NCBI GenBank assembly: GCA_028718265.1
Contig: JAQUMG010000033.1
Coordinates: 1 to 12,073, forward strand
DNA: 12,073 bases
Origin: Candidatus Omnitrophota bacterium
Lineage (GTDB): Bacteria; Omnitrophota; Koll11; JAHIPI01
Reading direction: 5' to 3'
The translations under genes were made by a program, and so were the position numbers. Below, in pieces: positions 1 through 8,576 of the stretch (positions are counted from its first letter, which is position 1; each line of letters begins with the position of its first letter). The notes below the pieces were generated by a model. That model ran no database searches and was not told the origin of the DNA. It saw only the letters and a list, made by a program, of their open reading frames with translations.

Positions 1-1019
1 AATACGTAGAAATCGAGAAGGAGCTCTCGACTCTTAAGAATCTTCCGTCGGAAACACTTGACGGACGCCGAATAGAGCTTTCGGCCAATATAGAGCTGCC
101 CGAAGAAATACAATCGGTAATAAAACACGGTGCGGACGGTATAGGACTTTACAGGAGCGAATATTTTTATATGAACAGAGCCGATCTGCCCACCGAGGAA
201 GAGCAATACAAGGCTTATAAGGAAGTTGCGAAAAAAATGTCGCCGAAATCTATTATAATAAGAACAATGGATTTAGGGGGCGACAAATTCCTGTCGCAGC
301 TGGAAATACCGAGGGAGATGAACCCCTTCATGGGCTGGAGGGCAATAAGATTTTGCCTGGCAAGACCGGATATATTCAAAATTCAGCTGAGAGCGATATT
401 GCGGGCATCGGTGAGCGGAAACCTGAAGATAATGTATCCGATGATATCGGGCATAGAAGAGCTGCGGGAGGCTAATTCTATTCTCGAAGAAGTGAAAAAT
501 GAACTATCGGCGGAGAAGATTTCTTTCAATAAAGATATAGAAGTAGGCGCTATGATAGAGATACCATCGGCAGCGCTTACCAGTGATATTCTGGCCAAAG
601 AAGTGGACTTCTTTTCTATAGGTACTAACGACCTTATACAATATGCATTGGCGGTAGATAGGGTAAACGAGAAAATAGCGTACCTTTACGAACCGGCGCA
701 TCCGGCGGTGCTGCGCCTTATTAAAAACGTGATAGATAGCGGCCACAAAGAAGGCATATGGGTAGGTATGTGCGGAGAAATGGCCGGAGATCCCGCGCTG
801 GCTATAATATTGGTCGGCCTGGGACTTGATGAATTCAGCACTTCCCCCATACTTTTGCCGGAAGTAAAGAAGATAATAAGGGCTATCAAGCTGTCCGACG
901 CCCAACTTATAGCCTCGAAAGCCCTTACGCTGAAAACCGGCAAAGAGATAGAAAACTTCGCAAGGCACAAACTCAAAGAGATACTACCGGGATTAGTAAC
1001 GTATTCTGAAAAGTATTAA
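1..1019 (+). CDS. ptsI: PTS enzyme I (PEP-protein phosphotransferase), C-terminal part
   Basis: Enzyme I takes the phosphate from phosphoenolpyruvate and passes it to HPr, the first step of the phosphotransferase system; it is cytoplasmic. The gene is cut by the window start. The open frame runs from position 3 without a stop, so the ATG at 171 is internal and not the start. The visible 338 residues correspond to the linker and the PEP-binding TIM-barrel domain; the N-terminal HPr-binding domain with the phosphorylated histidine is outside the window. Family hallmarks are present: GIGLYRSEY then a PTEEEQ stretch, RTMDLGGDK (Arg at fragment residue 87), GWRAIRF, MYPMI, EIPSAA, FFSIGTNDLIQYALAVDR, and the catalytic cysteine in GMCGEMAGD (fragment residue 257, codon 771-773). 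The order and spacing match E. coli EI to its C-terminus. It is followed after 12 bases by the nucleotidyltransferase gene. No HPr or EII gene is in view, so transport or purely regulatory use cannot be decided. Confidence 0.97.
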   Translation, partial: YVEIEKELSTLKNLPSETLDGRRIELSANIELPEEIQSVIKHGADGIGLYRSEYFYMNRADLPTEEEQYKAYKEVAKKMSPKSIIIRTMDLGGDKFLSQLEIPREMNPFMGWRAIRFCLARPDIFKIQLRAILRASVSGNLKIMYPMISGIEELREANSILEEVKNELSAEKISFNKDIEVGAMIEIPSAALTSDILAKEVDFFSIGTNDLIQYALAVDRVNEKIAYLYEPAHPAVLRLIKNVIDSGHKEGIWVGMCGEMAGDPALAIILVGLGLDEFSTSPILLPEVKKIIRAIKLSDAQLIASKALTLKTGKEIENFARHKLKEILPGLVTYSEKY

Positions 1020-1031
1020 AAAAGGAATTTT

Positions 1032-1778
1032 ATGAAAGCGCTTATATTGGCAGCCGGTTACGCGACACGACTTTATCCGTTGACTATAAGCAAACCGAAA
1101 CCACTTTTGCCCATAAAAGGTAAGCCTATAATAGATTATACATTAGGCCAGCTGGGCAATGTACCTGAACTGGACGAGATATATGTAGTAACTAATAACA
1201 GATTTTATAAAAACTTCAAAACATGGGCGTCTAATTATAAAGGCGGGAAAAAGATAACCATCATAAACGATAAGACACTTACCAACGAGGAAAGATTGGG
1301 AGCGATAGGAGATATCGATCTTGTGATCAGAGAGGCACATGTAAATGATGACCTTATAATAATCGCCGGCGATAACCTGTTCGCTTTTGACATAAGAAAG
1401 TTTATCGAATTTTCCAGGAGCCGCGTTTCCGGTTGCAGCGTTGCGCTTCATGACATCAATTCGGTTGAAGAAGCAAAAAAATTCGGCATCGTAACCATAG
1501 ATAAAAATAACAAGATATTACATTTTACGGAAAAACCGGCCAGGCCTGAATCCACGCTGGTTGCTATATGCTTGTATTATTTCCCGAAACAGAAGTTATC
1601 CATGGTATCGAAGTATCTGGAGCAGTCATACCATAACGACGCTCCCGGTAATTATATAAGTTGGTTAGTGAAAACCGAAGACGTATTCGGTTTCGCTTTT
1701 AGCGAGGAATGGTATGATATCGGCGATAAGCATACCTACGAAAGTATAAAAGACAGTTATAAAGGAAATGGAGAATAA
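1032..1778 (+). CDS. Sugar-phosphate nucleotidyltransferase (NTP_transferase family)
   Basis: The enzyme probably joins an NTP and a sugar 1-phosphate (or a related phosphorylated substrate) to give a nucleotide-activated sugar for envelope polysaccharide or another cell-surface pathway. The 248-residue protein opens with the nucleotide-binding signature (residues 6-28: [13 protein letters not shown] followed by KPKPLLPI). It carries AGDN at 112-115, where the family places its metal-binding aspartate, EKP at 167-169, and a WYDIGD stretch at 227-232 near the end. It is shorter than RmlA (about 290 residues) and has no C-terminal hexapeptide-repeat acyltransferase domain, so it is a stand-alone transferase. 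The substrate (glucose, mannose or other 1-phosphate; dTTP, UTP, GTP or CTP) cannot be read from the sequence. The start has AAGGA at 1021-1025. The 3' end overlaps the region around the metK start, so the two genes are likely co-transcribed and translationally coupled. Confidence 0.9.
   Translation: MKALILAAGYATRLYPLTISKPKPLLPIKGKPIIDYTLGQLGNVPELDEIYVVTNNRFYKNFKTWASNYKGGKKITIINDKTLTNEERLGAIGDIDLVIREAHVNDDLIIIAGDNLFAFDIRKFIEFSRSRVSGCSVALHDINSVEEAKKFGIVTIDKNNKILHFTEKPARPESTLVAICLYYFPKQKLSMVSKYLEQSYHNDAPGNYISWLVKTEDVFGFAFSEEWYDIGDKHTYESIKDSYKGNGE
1770..1773 (+). promoter_or_regulatory. Shine-Dalgarno GGAG that sets the metK start
   Basis: GGAG lies six bases before the ATG at 1780, inside the last codons of the nucleotidyltransferase gene. 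The alternative ATG at 1768 has no properly spaced site. This favours 1780 (or 1783) and implies translational coupling with the upstream gene. Confidence 0.6.
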
Positions 1779-1779
1779 A

Positions 1780-2958
1780 ATGATGAAAGAGAAAAACAAT
1801 TTTTTGTTTACGTCGGAAAGTGTGACCGAAGGCCACCCGGATAAAGTGTGCGACCAGATTTCGGATGCGGTTCTCGATGCCGTTTTAAGTAAAGATGAAA
1901 CGGGAAGGGTTGCCTGCGAAACGTATGTTACGATGGGGCTTATAATCATAGGCGGAGAAATAACAACGGCAGCATACATCGACATACATGATTTGTGCAG
2001 AAACCTGCTGAAAGAGATCGGATATAACCACCCGAAATACGGTTTTGATTATCATACCTGCGCGATCCTGAACGCGATTAATAAGCAATCCCCCGACATA
2101 GCAAAGGGCGTAGACAGAGGCGGGGCGGGCGATCAGGGAATGATGATGGGGTATGCTACGAGAGAGACGGCGGAATTGATGCCGTTGCCCATTATGCTGG
2201 CCCATAAACTTGTCCGGCGTATGGCGGAACTGAGGCATAAGGAGGTATTGAAATATTTAGGACCCGACGGTAAATCACAGGTAACGGTGCAGTATGTCAA
2301 TGGAAAGCCCGAACGCGTTACTGACGTCGTTCTGGCGTGCCAGCATACGGAAGACGTTCTGGACAAAAAACGCGATATGATGAGCGAAGACGCCCGGAAA
2401 GAAGTGATAGACAAGATAGCAAGGCCGGTTCTTAAGGATTATATCGACAAAGACACAAAATTTATGATAAACGCAACAGGCAAGTTTGTAATAGGCGGTC
2501 CGCAGTCTGATACCGGTATGACGGGAAGAAAGATAATAGTTGATACGTACGGCGGAACGGTACCGCACGGCGGCGGCGCTTTTTCCGGCAAAGATCCCAC
2601 CAAAGTCGACAGGTCAGCCGCATATATGGGACGATATATAGCGAAGAATATTGTAAAGGCGGGGCTTGCCGATAAGTTACTTATACAGCTTGCCTATGCC
2701 ATAGGAGTCGCTGATCCCGTTTCTATAATGATAGACACTTTCGGCACCGGAAGAGTATCCGATGAAAGACTGATAAAAATAATACGGGACAATTTTGAGC
2801 TGACGCCTCACGGCATAATTGCGGAATTAAAGCTGCACGAGTCGGCCAATAATAGGTATAGAAAAACTGCTAGTTACGGCCATTTCGGAAGGGACGAGGA
2901 AGGGTTTACGTGGGAAAATACCGGCATGGCTAAGGAACTGGCGAAACATATAAAGTAA
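1780..2958 (+). CDS. metK: S-adenosylmethionine synthetase
   Basis: MetK makes S-adenosylmethionine from methionine and ATP, releasing phosphate and pyrophosphate; it is a cytoplasmic tetramer in known cases. The 392-residue product matches the usual length (E. coli 384). Motifs, counted from the chosen start, are [19 protein letters not shown] (12-30, with the catalytic histidine and metal-binding aspartate), the ATP-binding GAGDQG (115-120), [19 protein letters not shown] (233-251) and the P-loop-like [16 protein letters not shown] (264-279). An in-frame ATG at 1768 would lengthen it by four residues, but it has only AAGGA one to two bases upstream. The ATG at 1780 has GGAG six bases upstream and starts just after the preceding stop, so I prefer it; 1783 is also possible. 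No SAM riboswitch fits in the zero-length gap, so any SAM-dependent control must lie further upstream. ahcY follows, pairing SAM synthesis with removal of the methylation by-product. Confidence 0.97.
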   Translation: MMKEKNNFLFTSESVTEGHPDKVCDQISDAVLDAVLSKDETGRVACETYVTMGLIIIGGEITTAAYIDIHDLCRNLLKEIGYNHPKYGFDYHTCAILNAINKQSPDIAKGVDRGGAGDQGMMMGYATRETAELMPLPIMLAHKLVRRMAELRHKEVLKYLGPDGKSQVTVQYVNGKPERVTDVVLACQHTEDVLDKKRDMMSEDARKEVIDKIARPVLKDYIDKDTKFMINATGKFVIGGPQSDTGMTGRKIIVDTYGGTVPHGGGAFSGKDPTKVDRSAAYMGRYIAKNIVKAGLADKLLIQLAYAIGVADPVSIMIDTFGTGRVSDERLIKIIRDNFELTPHGIIAELKLHESANNRYRKTASYGHFGRDEEGFTWENTGMAKELAKHIK

Positions 2959-2987
2959 GTTCTAGCTGATGTCATCGAAAGGAACAT

Positions 2988-4244
2988 ATGAAATACGATG
3001 TTAAAAATTTAAGCTTAGCCAAAAAAGGCAAACTGCGTATAGAATGGGCGTCGGAATATATGCCTGTTTTGAAGTTAATAAAGAAGAGGTTCGAAAAAGA
3101 AAAACCGCTCAAGGGAGCAACGGTCGGATGCTGCCTTCACGTTACGACTGAGACGGCTAATTTAATGCTTACACTGGCCGCTGGCGGGGCGAATGTCGTT
3201 TTATGCGCATCAAATCCTCTCAGCACGCAGGACGACGTGGCGGCATCTTTGGTCAAAGATTATAACATCCCCGTTTTTGCCATAAAAGGCGAAGACGATA
3301 AGACATATTACAAGCACATAAACAGTGCTTTAGATATGCGGCCCGACATAACGATGGATGACGGAGCTGATCTGGTTTCGACGATACACCTTAAAAGAAA
3401 AGAATTGGTCAAAGACGTTAAGGGCGGAAGCGAAGAAACAACAACAGGCGTGATAAGATTAAGGAGTATGGCAAAAGCCGGAAGACTTCTTTTTCCGATG
3501 ATAGCCGTAAACGACGCCGATACGAAGCATCTGTTTGATAACAGGTACGGAACCGGTCAATCTACTATCGACGGAATGATAAGGGCGACAAACGTATTAT
3601 TTGCCGGCTCAAGAGTAGTGGTATGCGGTTACGGATGGTGCGGCAGAGGCGTTGCCATGCGTGCCAGGGGCATGGGTGCTATCGTTTATGTATGCGAAGT
3701 AGATCCGTTGCGGGCCCTGGAAGCGACTATGGATGGTTTTGAAGTAGTTCCCATGAAAAAAGTCGCCGGAACAGGCGATATATTTGTTACGCTTACAGGC
3801 GACATAAATGTATTAAGAGAAGAGCATTTCAAACTGATGAAAGACGGCGCTGTTATCTGTAATTCAGGCCATTTCAATGTCGAGATTAACATCCCGGCCC
3901 TCGAGAAGCTCTCTAAAAAAAGAAGACATATCCGCGAATTCGTTGAGGAATTCACGCTTAAAAACGGCAAAAGGATAAATCTGCTCGGCGAAGGCAGGTT
4001 GATAAACCTGGCGGCGGCCGAAGGCCATCCTGCCAGTGTCATGGATATGAGTTTCGCGGATCAGGCACTATGCGCCGAATATATAAACAAAAATTATGAT
4101 TCGCTCGAAAGAAAAGTTTATACGGTCCCGAAAGAGATAGACGTAGAGGTTGCGCGGCTTAAGCTGAAGAGTATGAATATCGCCATAGATGTATTGACGG
4201 AAGAACAGAAAAAATACCTGGCAAGCTGGGAGATGGGTACGTGA
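2988..4244 (+). CDS. ahcY: S-adenosylhomocysteinase, short archaeal/Thermotoga type
   Basis: The enzyme splits S-adenosylhomocysteine to adenosine and homocysteine with tightly bound NAD, relieving product inhibition of methyltransferases. The 418-residue protein shows [18 protein letters not shown] (51-68), [15 protein letters not shown] (74-88), DDGAD (124-128), EETTTG (149-154), [20 protein letters not shown] (174-193), the NAD-binding [18 protein letters not shown] (214-231) and [10 protein letters not shown] (291-300). The C-terminus ends YLASWEMGT. The GTGQST form, the short length and the lack of the terminal Lys-Tyr tail of the longer class put it with archaeal and Thermotoga-like enzymes rather than the proteobacterial/eukaryotic type; this is from memory of the family. 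AAAGGA at 2978-2983 precedes the ATG. A 29-base gap separates it from metK, and its stop overlaps the pfkA start by four bases. Confidence 0.96.
   Translation: MKYDVKNLSLAKKGKLRIEWASEYMPVLKLIKKRFEKEKPLKGATVGCCLHVTTETANLMLTLAAGGANVVLCASNPLSTQDDVAASLVKDYNIPVFAIKGEDDKTYYKHINSALDMRPDITMDDGADLVSTIHLKRKELVKDVKGGSEETTTGVIRLRSMAKAGRLLFPMIAVNDADTKHLFDNRYGTGQSTIDGMIRATNVLFAGSRVVVCGYGWCGRGVAMRARGMGAIVYVCEVDPLRALEATMDGFEVVPMKKVAGTGDIFVTLTGDINVLREEHFKLMKDGAVICNSGHFNVEINIPALEKLSKKRRHIREFVEEFTLKNGKRINLLGEGRLINLAAAEGHPASVMDMSFADQALCAEYINKNYDSLERKVYTVPKEIDVEVARLKLKSMNIAIDVLTEEQKKYLASWEMGT
4228..4232 (+). promoter_or_regulatory. Shine-Dalgarno GGGAG for the GTG start of pfkA
   Basis: GGGAG ends eight bases before the GTG at 4241 and lies within the last codons of ahcY. 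It supports the GTG over the ATG at 4253 and suggests coupled translation of ahcY and pfkA. Confidence 0.6.
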
Positions 4245-5215
4245 TTAGGAAAATGGCTGTACTTACAAGCGGCGGGGATTCACCGGGTATGAATGCGGCT
4301 ATACGCGGCGTTGTGAGAACGGCAGTATATAACAAGCTTCCTATATATGGGGTGATAAGAGGATACCAGGGCCTTGTAAACGGCGATTTTGTTGAGATGA
4401 ACCATCGCAGCGTGAGCAATATAATAAGCCGGGGCGGTACGATACTGAAGACATCAAGGTCAGAAGAATTCATGACTCATGAAGGCCGGAAAAAAGCCGT
4501 TGCGCAACTGGAAAAATACAACATAGACGGTTTGGTGGTAATAGGCGGCAACGGCTCTTTTCAGGGGGCGCATAAACTTGCCAAGGATTGGGGCATTGCG
4601 GTTATAGGCATACCGGGAACAATAGATAACGACTTATCAGGTACTGATTATACCATCGGCGCGGATACTGCGGTCAATACGGCCCTTGATGCGATCGACA
4701 AGATAAGGGATACCGTAGACAGTATGGAGCGCATATTTGTAGTCGAGGTCATGGGGAGAGAGGATGCATTTATAGCGATAAGGGTCGGACTTACCGGCGG
4801 CGCAGAAGATATCCTTGTCCCGAACACCGAATATAATATTGATGATATGTGCGATGAAATGCGCGAAGGCCGCAGAAAGGGCAAGATAAGCTGGATAGTA
4901 GTAGTGTCTGAAGGCGTGGCATCTGCCAAGGATGTAGCCGGACTTATTCAGGAAAACACAGGTTTTGAGGTGAGGTATATAACACTGGGGCACGTGCAGA
5001 GAGGCGGTTCTCCTACGGCTATGGACAGGACGCTGGGCCTGCGGCTCGGTGAGGCGGCGGTAAAAATGTTAATGAAAGGCGAAACGGACAAGATGGTCGG
5101 CATAGTATGTGACCAGATCGTGCTTACGGAATTTGAAAAGGCCTGCGAAAGATCTCCTGAAAAACTGGAGCTTGATAAGGAACTTTACAGGTTAGCCAGA
5201 GTTCTTTCGTCGTAA
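4241..5215 (+). CDS. pfkA: 6-phosphofructokinase (PfkA family, ATP type)
   Basis: It phosphorylates fructose 6-phosphate to fructose 1,6-bisphosphate, the committed step of glycolysis. The 324 residues match bacterial PfkA (about 320) over the full length: [15 protein letters not shown] (9-23), PGTIDND (125-131, catalytic aspartate 129), [17 protein letters not shown], and [15 protein letters not shown] near residue 250. PGTIDND with glycine, not lysine, before TIDND and the Gly after residue 104 fit ATP-dependent rather than pyrophosphate-dependent enzymes. Odd: the usual GGDGS nucleotide/Mg site reads GGNGS (Asn104, codon 4550-4552) where E. coli has Asp103. The GTG start at 4241 overlaps the ahcY stop in a GTGA junction and has GGGAG eight bases upstream; the ATG at 4253 would cut off four residues and is less well placed. 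The aldolase gene, the next glycolytic step, follows after 27 bases. Confidence 0.95.
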   Translation: MIRKMAVLTSGGDSPGMNAAIRGVVRTAVYNKLPIYGVIRGYQGLVNGDFVEMNHRSVSNIISRGGTILKTSRSEEFMTHEGRKKAVAQLEKYNIDGLVVIGGNGSFQGAHKLAKDWGIAVIGIPGTIDNDLSGTDYTIGADTAVNTALDAIDKIRDTVDSMERIFVVEVMGREDAFIAIRVGLTGGAEDILVPNTEYNIDDMCDEMREGRRKGKISWIVVVSEGVASAKDVAGLIQENTGFEVRYITLGHVQRGGSPTAMDRTLGLRLGEAAVKMLMKGETDKMVGIVCDQIVLTEFEKACERSPEKLELDKELYRLARVLSS

Positions 5216-5229
5216 TTAGAAAATAAAAC

Positions 5230-5235
5230 GGAGGG
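5230..5235 (+). promoter_or_regulatory. Shine-Dalgarno GGAGGG for the GTG start of the aldolase
   Basis: This is a strong match seven bases before the GTG at 5243, and it decides the start because there is no ATG nearby in frame. Confidence 0.75.
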
Positions 5236-5242
5236 TAATAAA

Positions 5243-6322
5243 GTGAATATTGAGAAAGTGCTGGAAAAAAGGCCGAAGAACGCGGCCAAAAAATTGGGCG
5301 AAAATAATAAACTGTTAGCTCTGAGCGGTCATTCTATATTCGCGGCATTAAAAGATAAGAAAGTAATAGTGATGGCCTGTAATATAAGGATAAAACACGT
5401 AGTCCCGGGTATTCTGCGCGCTGCCGATGAGCTTGACGCAGTAGTAGGATTTGAGCTGGCGAGGTCCGAAGGCAATCTTAAGGGCGGTTACACAGGCTTT
5501 ACTCCGTACACATTTTTTGAAATGATAACCGGTTATGCGAATAAGCTTAATTATAAAAAGCCGTTTTTTATCCACGCGGATCACACTACCGTGAAGGATA
5601 CATCTGCGGAAGAATTCCAGACCGCTGAGTCAATAATAAAAGCAGCCATAGAAGCCGGTTACGGTTCCATAGCCATAGACGCCTCACATAATGAAGTCGA
5701 ACACAATGTCGGCATAACGTCAAAACTAGGCAAACTAATTCAGGATGCGGGGCTGGGGCTTGAAGCGGAAATAGGAGAGATAAAACTGGTCAAAGAAGGC
5801 GGTGCTCTTTCCACAGTCGAAGAATCGCTGGAGTTTATCGGCGGGTTAAAGAAAAACGGCATAAATCCGGATCTGTTAGCCATAAACAACGGCTCAAAGC
5901 ACGGAAACTACGCTCCCGGCGAGGAAGTTCATATCGACCTTAAAAGGACCGGAGAAATATATGAAGCGGTAAAGAAATACGGCGTTTGCATAGCGCAGCA
6001 TGGCATAACGGGTACGCCTCTTGAAATTGTAGGAAAATTCGCAGACTACGGTATAAGAAAAGGAAATGTCGGAACGGAGTGGCAGAATATAGCGCACAAA
6101 CATCTGCCCAAAGATCTCTTTGCGGAAATGGAAAAATGGTGCAAGGAAAATGGTAAAGACATAAAGATGGCTACAAAGCCTTTTAAGGATAAGATAGATA
6201 ATATCGCCGATACATATAAGAAAGAGACGGAAGACGAGGCTTACGTAAGGGCGAAAGAGTTCATAACGGGTTTCAGGGCCAGGGGAACAGCCACTATGGT
6301 GATGGAGGCTTTGAGCGGGTAG
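5243..6322 (+). CDS. fba: Class II (zinc) fructose-bisphosphate aldolase family protein
   Basis: It most likely cleaves fructose 1,6-bisphosphate to dihydroxyacetone phosphate and glyceraldehyde 3-phosphate, directly after PfkA in the pathway and on the chromosome. The 359-residue protein keeps the class II metal and catalytic framework: FFIHADHTT (Asp113, and His114 as zinc ligand), AIDASHNE (145-151), the acidic LEAEIGE (173-179), NNGSKHGNY (215-223, zinc-ligand His220) and AQHGITGTP (251-259, zinc-ligand His253). It is divergent where typical enzymes have HGGSG and an NxDT substrate-binding stretch; here these read HGITG and NVGTEWQ (275-281). Residues 1-40 form an N-terminal segment before the barrel. 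A related ketose-bisphosphate or other class II aldolase is therefore possible. The start is a GTG with a strong GGAGGG at 5230-5235, seven bases upstream. It is the last gene of the plus-strand cluster and ends three bases from the convergent lptG stop. Confidence 0.87.
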   Translation: MNIEKVLEKRPKNAAKKLGENNKLLALSGHSIFAALKDKKVIVMACNIRIKHVVPGILRAADELDAVVGFELARSEGNLKGGYTGFTPYTFFEMITGYANKLNYKKPFFIHADHTTVKDTSAEEFQTAESIIKAAIEAGYGSIAIDASHNEVEHNVGITSKLGKLIQDAGLGLEAEIGEIKLVKEGGALSTVEESLEFIGGLKKNGINPDLLAINNGSKHGNYAPGEEVHIDLKRTGEIYEAVKKYGVCIAQHGITGTPLEIVGKFADYGIRKGNVGTEWQNIAHKHLPKDLFAEMEKWCKENGKDIKMATKPFKDKIDNIADTYKKETEDEAYVRAKEFITGFRARGTATMVMEALSG

Positions 6323-6325
6323 TTT

Positions 6326-7432
6326 TTATCTATTCTTTATTATAAGTACCATTCCGATAGCGGCAAAGATTATATTGGGAATCCATGCCGACAAAACGGG
6401 TGAGATAAAGCCTGCTTTTCCGAAAGCAAGACTCATAGACATTATTACGTAATAACCGGCAACCATTGCTATGCTCATACATATTCCTACGATTACGCCG
6501 CTCTTTCTGGAGGTTTGAAAAGTAAACGGCGACGCGACAAGGATGACTATTAGATTCGCAAAAGGAAATGCCAGTTTCTGATTCAGGTCTACCTGGAGAT
6601 TTCTTACCGTACGTCCGCCCACAAACGATAAATATCCTATATATTTCTTCAATTCCGCGTAACTCATGAATTCGGTCTGGTTCTGGCGCTGCCTGAAATC
6701 AGCGGGACTTTCCTGTATATCGATGTAAGCATCTTCATGAAATTCCGGCTCGCCTTTTATCCTGCCTCTTTTATCCAGATTAAAAAATACGACGTTCTTT
6801 CCGTGCCAACGGTCGTCTTGTCGCCCGACTTCCGTGGCTGTTATTTTCGATACAACGTTCTGCTCGTTATCCTGATTAAAAATAATGAGGTCGCTGATTT
6901 TTTGCTGATACACGAAATAACGCCTTGCGTAAATTATTCTGTTTTTCTTTCCGTGAAAGGCGATATTTTCCAGCTCTATCTCTGTCTTTCCCTTGAGGTT
7001 TTTTGTCTTTTTGGCGTTTTCGATTTTTTCATCTTTTATTTTAGCCGAGTTCATAGTGCTGACCGGCACAATTTTATCGTTTACGATAAACACAGCCACG
7101 CTTATTAATATCCCCATCATTATAAACGGAATTAATATGTGCAATAAGCTTATGCCGCTTGACCTCATCGCAAGGATCTCATTATTTTTGTTGAATATGC
7201 CGAGCGAATACATTATTGCTACCAAAACGGCTATAGGGGCAGTCTGGACAAATACAAACGGTACGAGGTTCAGGTAATAAGGAATAATGACGGTGAGCTG
7301 CATGTGGCTTTCAACCATCTCGTTTAGGTTATTGAACAGGTCAATAGCGATATATATAAGAATGAAAGTCAGGAGGCAAAAAAGAAAAGGCCCTATGAAA
7401 TGGTTTAAAAGGTATCTGTGCAATATTCTCAC
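6326..7432 (-). CDS. lptG: LPS export permease LptG (YjgP/YjgQ family)
   Basis: LptG pairs with LptF to form the membrane part of the LptB2FG transporter, which pulls lipopolysaccharide out of the inner membrane and passes it to LptC and the periplasmic bridge. The 368-residue protein has the family layout: membrane segments near residues 13-31, 50-79 and 97-117, a periplasmic beta-jellyroll region of about 170 residues, then three more hydrophobic segments at the C-terminus. The cytoplasmic coupling segment NNEILAMRSSGIS (83-95) is the E..A.R..G motif that contacts the ATPase. Start: GTG at 7432 with AGGAGA at 7437-7442 inside the end of lptF and one base between the genes, so translation is coupled. 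LptG rather than LptF is assigned by second position in the pair and by sequence character; the two are distant paralogues and the label could be swapped. No lptB, lptA or lptC is in view. Confidence 0.9.
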   Translation of the reverse strand: MRILHRYLLNHFIGPFLFCLLTFILIYIAIDLFNNLNEMVESHMQLTVIIPYYLNLVPFVFVQTAPIAVLVAIMYSLGIFNKNNEILAMRSSGISLLHILIPFIMMGILISVAVFIVNDKIVPVSTMNSAKIKDEKIENAKKTKNLKGKTEIELENIAFHGKKNRIIYARRYFVYQQKISDLIIFNQDNEQNVVSKITATEVGRQDDRWHGKNVVFFNLDKRGRIKGEPEFHEDAYIDIQESPADFRQRQNQTEFMSYAELKKYIGYLSFVGGRTVRNLQVDLNQKLAFPFANLIVILVASPFTFQTSRKSGVIVGICMSIAMVAGYYVIMSMSLAFGKAGFISPVLSAWIPNIIFAAIGMVLIIKNR

Positions 7433-7433
7433 G

Positions 7434-8537
7434 CTATCTCCTCACGGTTATGTACATCATTATGGCGCCTATGACGATAAGTACTATATTGCCGAACCAC
7501 ATAGCGAGCCATATGGGCAGAATGTCTTTCGTCACAAACACCGTCCCCAGTGCGGAAAGGAGCCAGTAGATCACGATAAGGGCAAGGCTTATGCCGAAGC
7601 CTATCGATTTTTCGCTTCTTCGCGTATTTATGGCGAGCGGTATGCCTATTAGCACAAATGCAAAACTTGCGAAACACTCGGCGATCCTTTTATGCAGGCG
7701 CCTTTGGAGCGGAGTAGGATCTATGCCGGATTTTTTTAATTCTGCTATATTATCTTTTAATTCGTCAAATGTCATCTCTTTTGTTTTCTTGCCGCTTTCC
7801 TGCATTGTTGTATCGTCGATAAACATGGTGAGATAGTATGTTTTGAAATTAAGCTTGTACAGGTTCTTCGGGTTTGTCGGATTTGGTTCCTCGATAGTTC
7901 CGTCGGTCAATTTCAGTTTTATAGCGTTTTTGTCGGGTAACGGTATCAACTCTCCGCCTCTTGCCACGATAGTTCTGGTAGGTGCGTCTTTCTGGGGCTG
8001 ATATATTCTGATATTGGTAAAAATAGTTTTGTCTTTCGCATATTTGATTTCATAGATAAATAGTATGTAATCTTTAAATCCTCTTATAAAAGTTCCGGCT
8101 TCCAGATAGGTCGCAGGTTTACGCATGCCCAGTTCCTTTATGAGCATTCTTGTCTTATAATGTGTCCGCGGCACTATTTTGTCGTTAAGAGGTACGGATA
8201 GCAGGCTGAAAATAAGCCCCAGAGTTATGGCGGGCAGCGCTATTTTGTAAAGGTTTATGCCGGTGGCGCGCATGGCCTCTATTTCATTATCACTTGAAAG
8301 CCTGCCGAACGCCAGGAGCGTAGCAGTCAAGAGGCCCATAGGTATTGTAAAACTGAGCAGATTAGGGATAAGGAACAGAAATATCTCGCCCACATATATA
8401 AGTTCGACGCCTTTATTTATGACAAAATCCGCCAATTTAACAAGATTCCCGACCAGAAAAGCGAAAGTTATGATAAACATGGACAGGAGAAGCGGCGGAA
8501 ACATCTCTCTCAGAATATAGTCTCGCAGTATTTTCAT
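7434..8537 (-). CDS. lptF: LPS export permease LptF (YjgP/YjgQ family)
   Basis: This is the partner of LptG in the inner-membrane lipopolysaccharide extractor. The 367 residues match E. coli LptF (366). Membrane segments are visible near residues 13-35, 48-78, 97-118, 288-304, 311-333 and 340-363, with the periplasmic jellyroll between the third and fourth. The coupling segment SDNEIEAMRATGIN (82-95) and the RRLHKRIAECFASFAFVLIG stretch (279-298) before membrane segment four are typical of the family. The ATG at 8537 has only a weak AAAGAA upstream, so translation may rely on reinitiation from comF, whose stop is 37 bases away. It is the first permease of the pair, as lptF is in the usual lptF-lptG order. 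Its presence is the main evidence for an outer membrane in this organism. Confidence 0.92.
   Translation of the reverse strand: MKILRDYILREMFPPLLLSMFIITFAFLVGNLVKLADFVINKGVELIYVGEIFLFLIPNLLSFTIPMGLLTATLLAFGRLSSDNEIEAMRATGINLYKIALPAITLGLIFSLLSVPLNDKIVPRTHYKTRMLIKELGMRKPATYLEAGTFIRGFKDYILFIYEIKYAKDKTIFTNIRIYQPQKDAPTRTIVARGGELIPLPDKNAIKLKLTDGTIEEPNPTNPKNLYKLNFKTYYLTMFIDDTTMQESGKKTKEMTFDELKDNIAELKKSGIDPTPLQRRLHKRIAECFASFAFVLIGIPLAINTRRSEKSIGFGISLALIVIYWLLSALGTVFVTKDILPIWLAMWFGNIVLIVIGAIMMYITVRR
7437..7442 (-). promoter_or_regulatory. Shine-Dalgarno AGGAGA for the GTG start of lptG
   Basis: The site lies within the last codons and stop of lptF, about five bases before the GTG at 7432, and supports the non-ATG start. 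Confidence 0.65.
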
Positions 8538-8565
8538 AAGATCGTTCTTTCGGGATATTTTCTCG

Positions 8566-8576
8566 GGGTCAGACCC
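8566..8576. repeat. Short perfect palindrome GGGTC-A-GACCC between comF and lptF
   Basis: This 11-base palindrome overlaps the comF stop codon and sits in the 37-base comF-lptF gap. As RNA the stem would be at most three or four pairs, so it is not a convincing terminator. Similar GGGTC/GACCC palindromes occur as dispersed intergenic repeats in some bacterial genomes (recollection, not checked). Confidence 0.4.

Noticed and set aside
504..968. 154-residue minus-strand open frame inside ptsI
   Set aside because: It is a shadow of the strongly conserved ptsI coding frame with no family-like motifs.
171..1019. ATG at 171 as the true start of a short enzyme I
   Set aside because: The frame is open to position 3 and the upstream residues match the enzyme I linker and start of the PEP-binding domain, so the ATG is internal.
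2959..2987. Possible SAM- or SAH-sensing riboswitch before ahcY
   Set aside because: The gap is only 29 bases and shows no stable stem or known aptamer core.
4637..4993. Minus-strand open frames inside pfkA
   Set aside because: These are antisense shadows of the conserved PfkA catalytic region.
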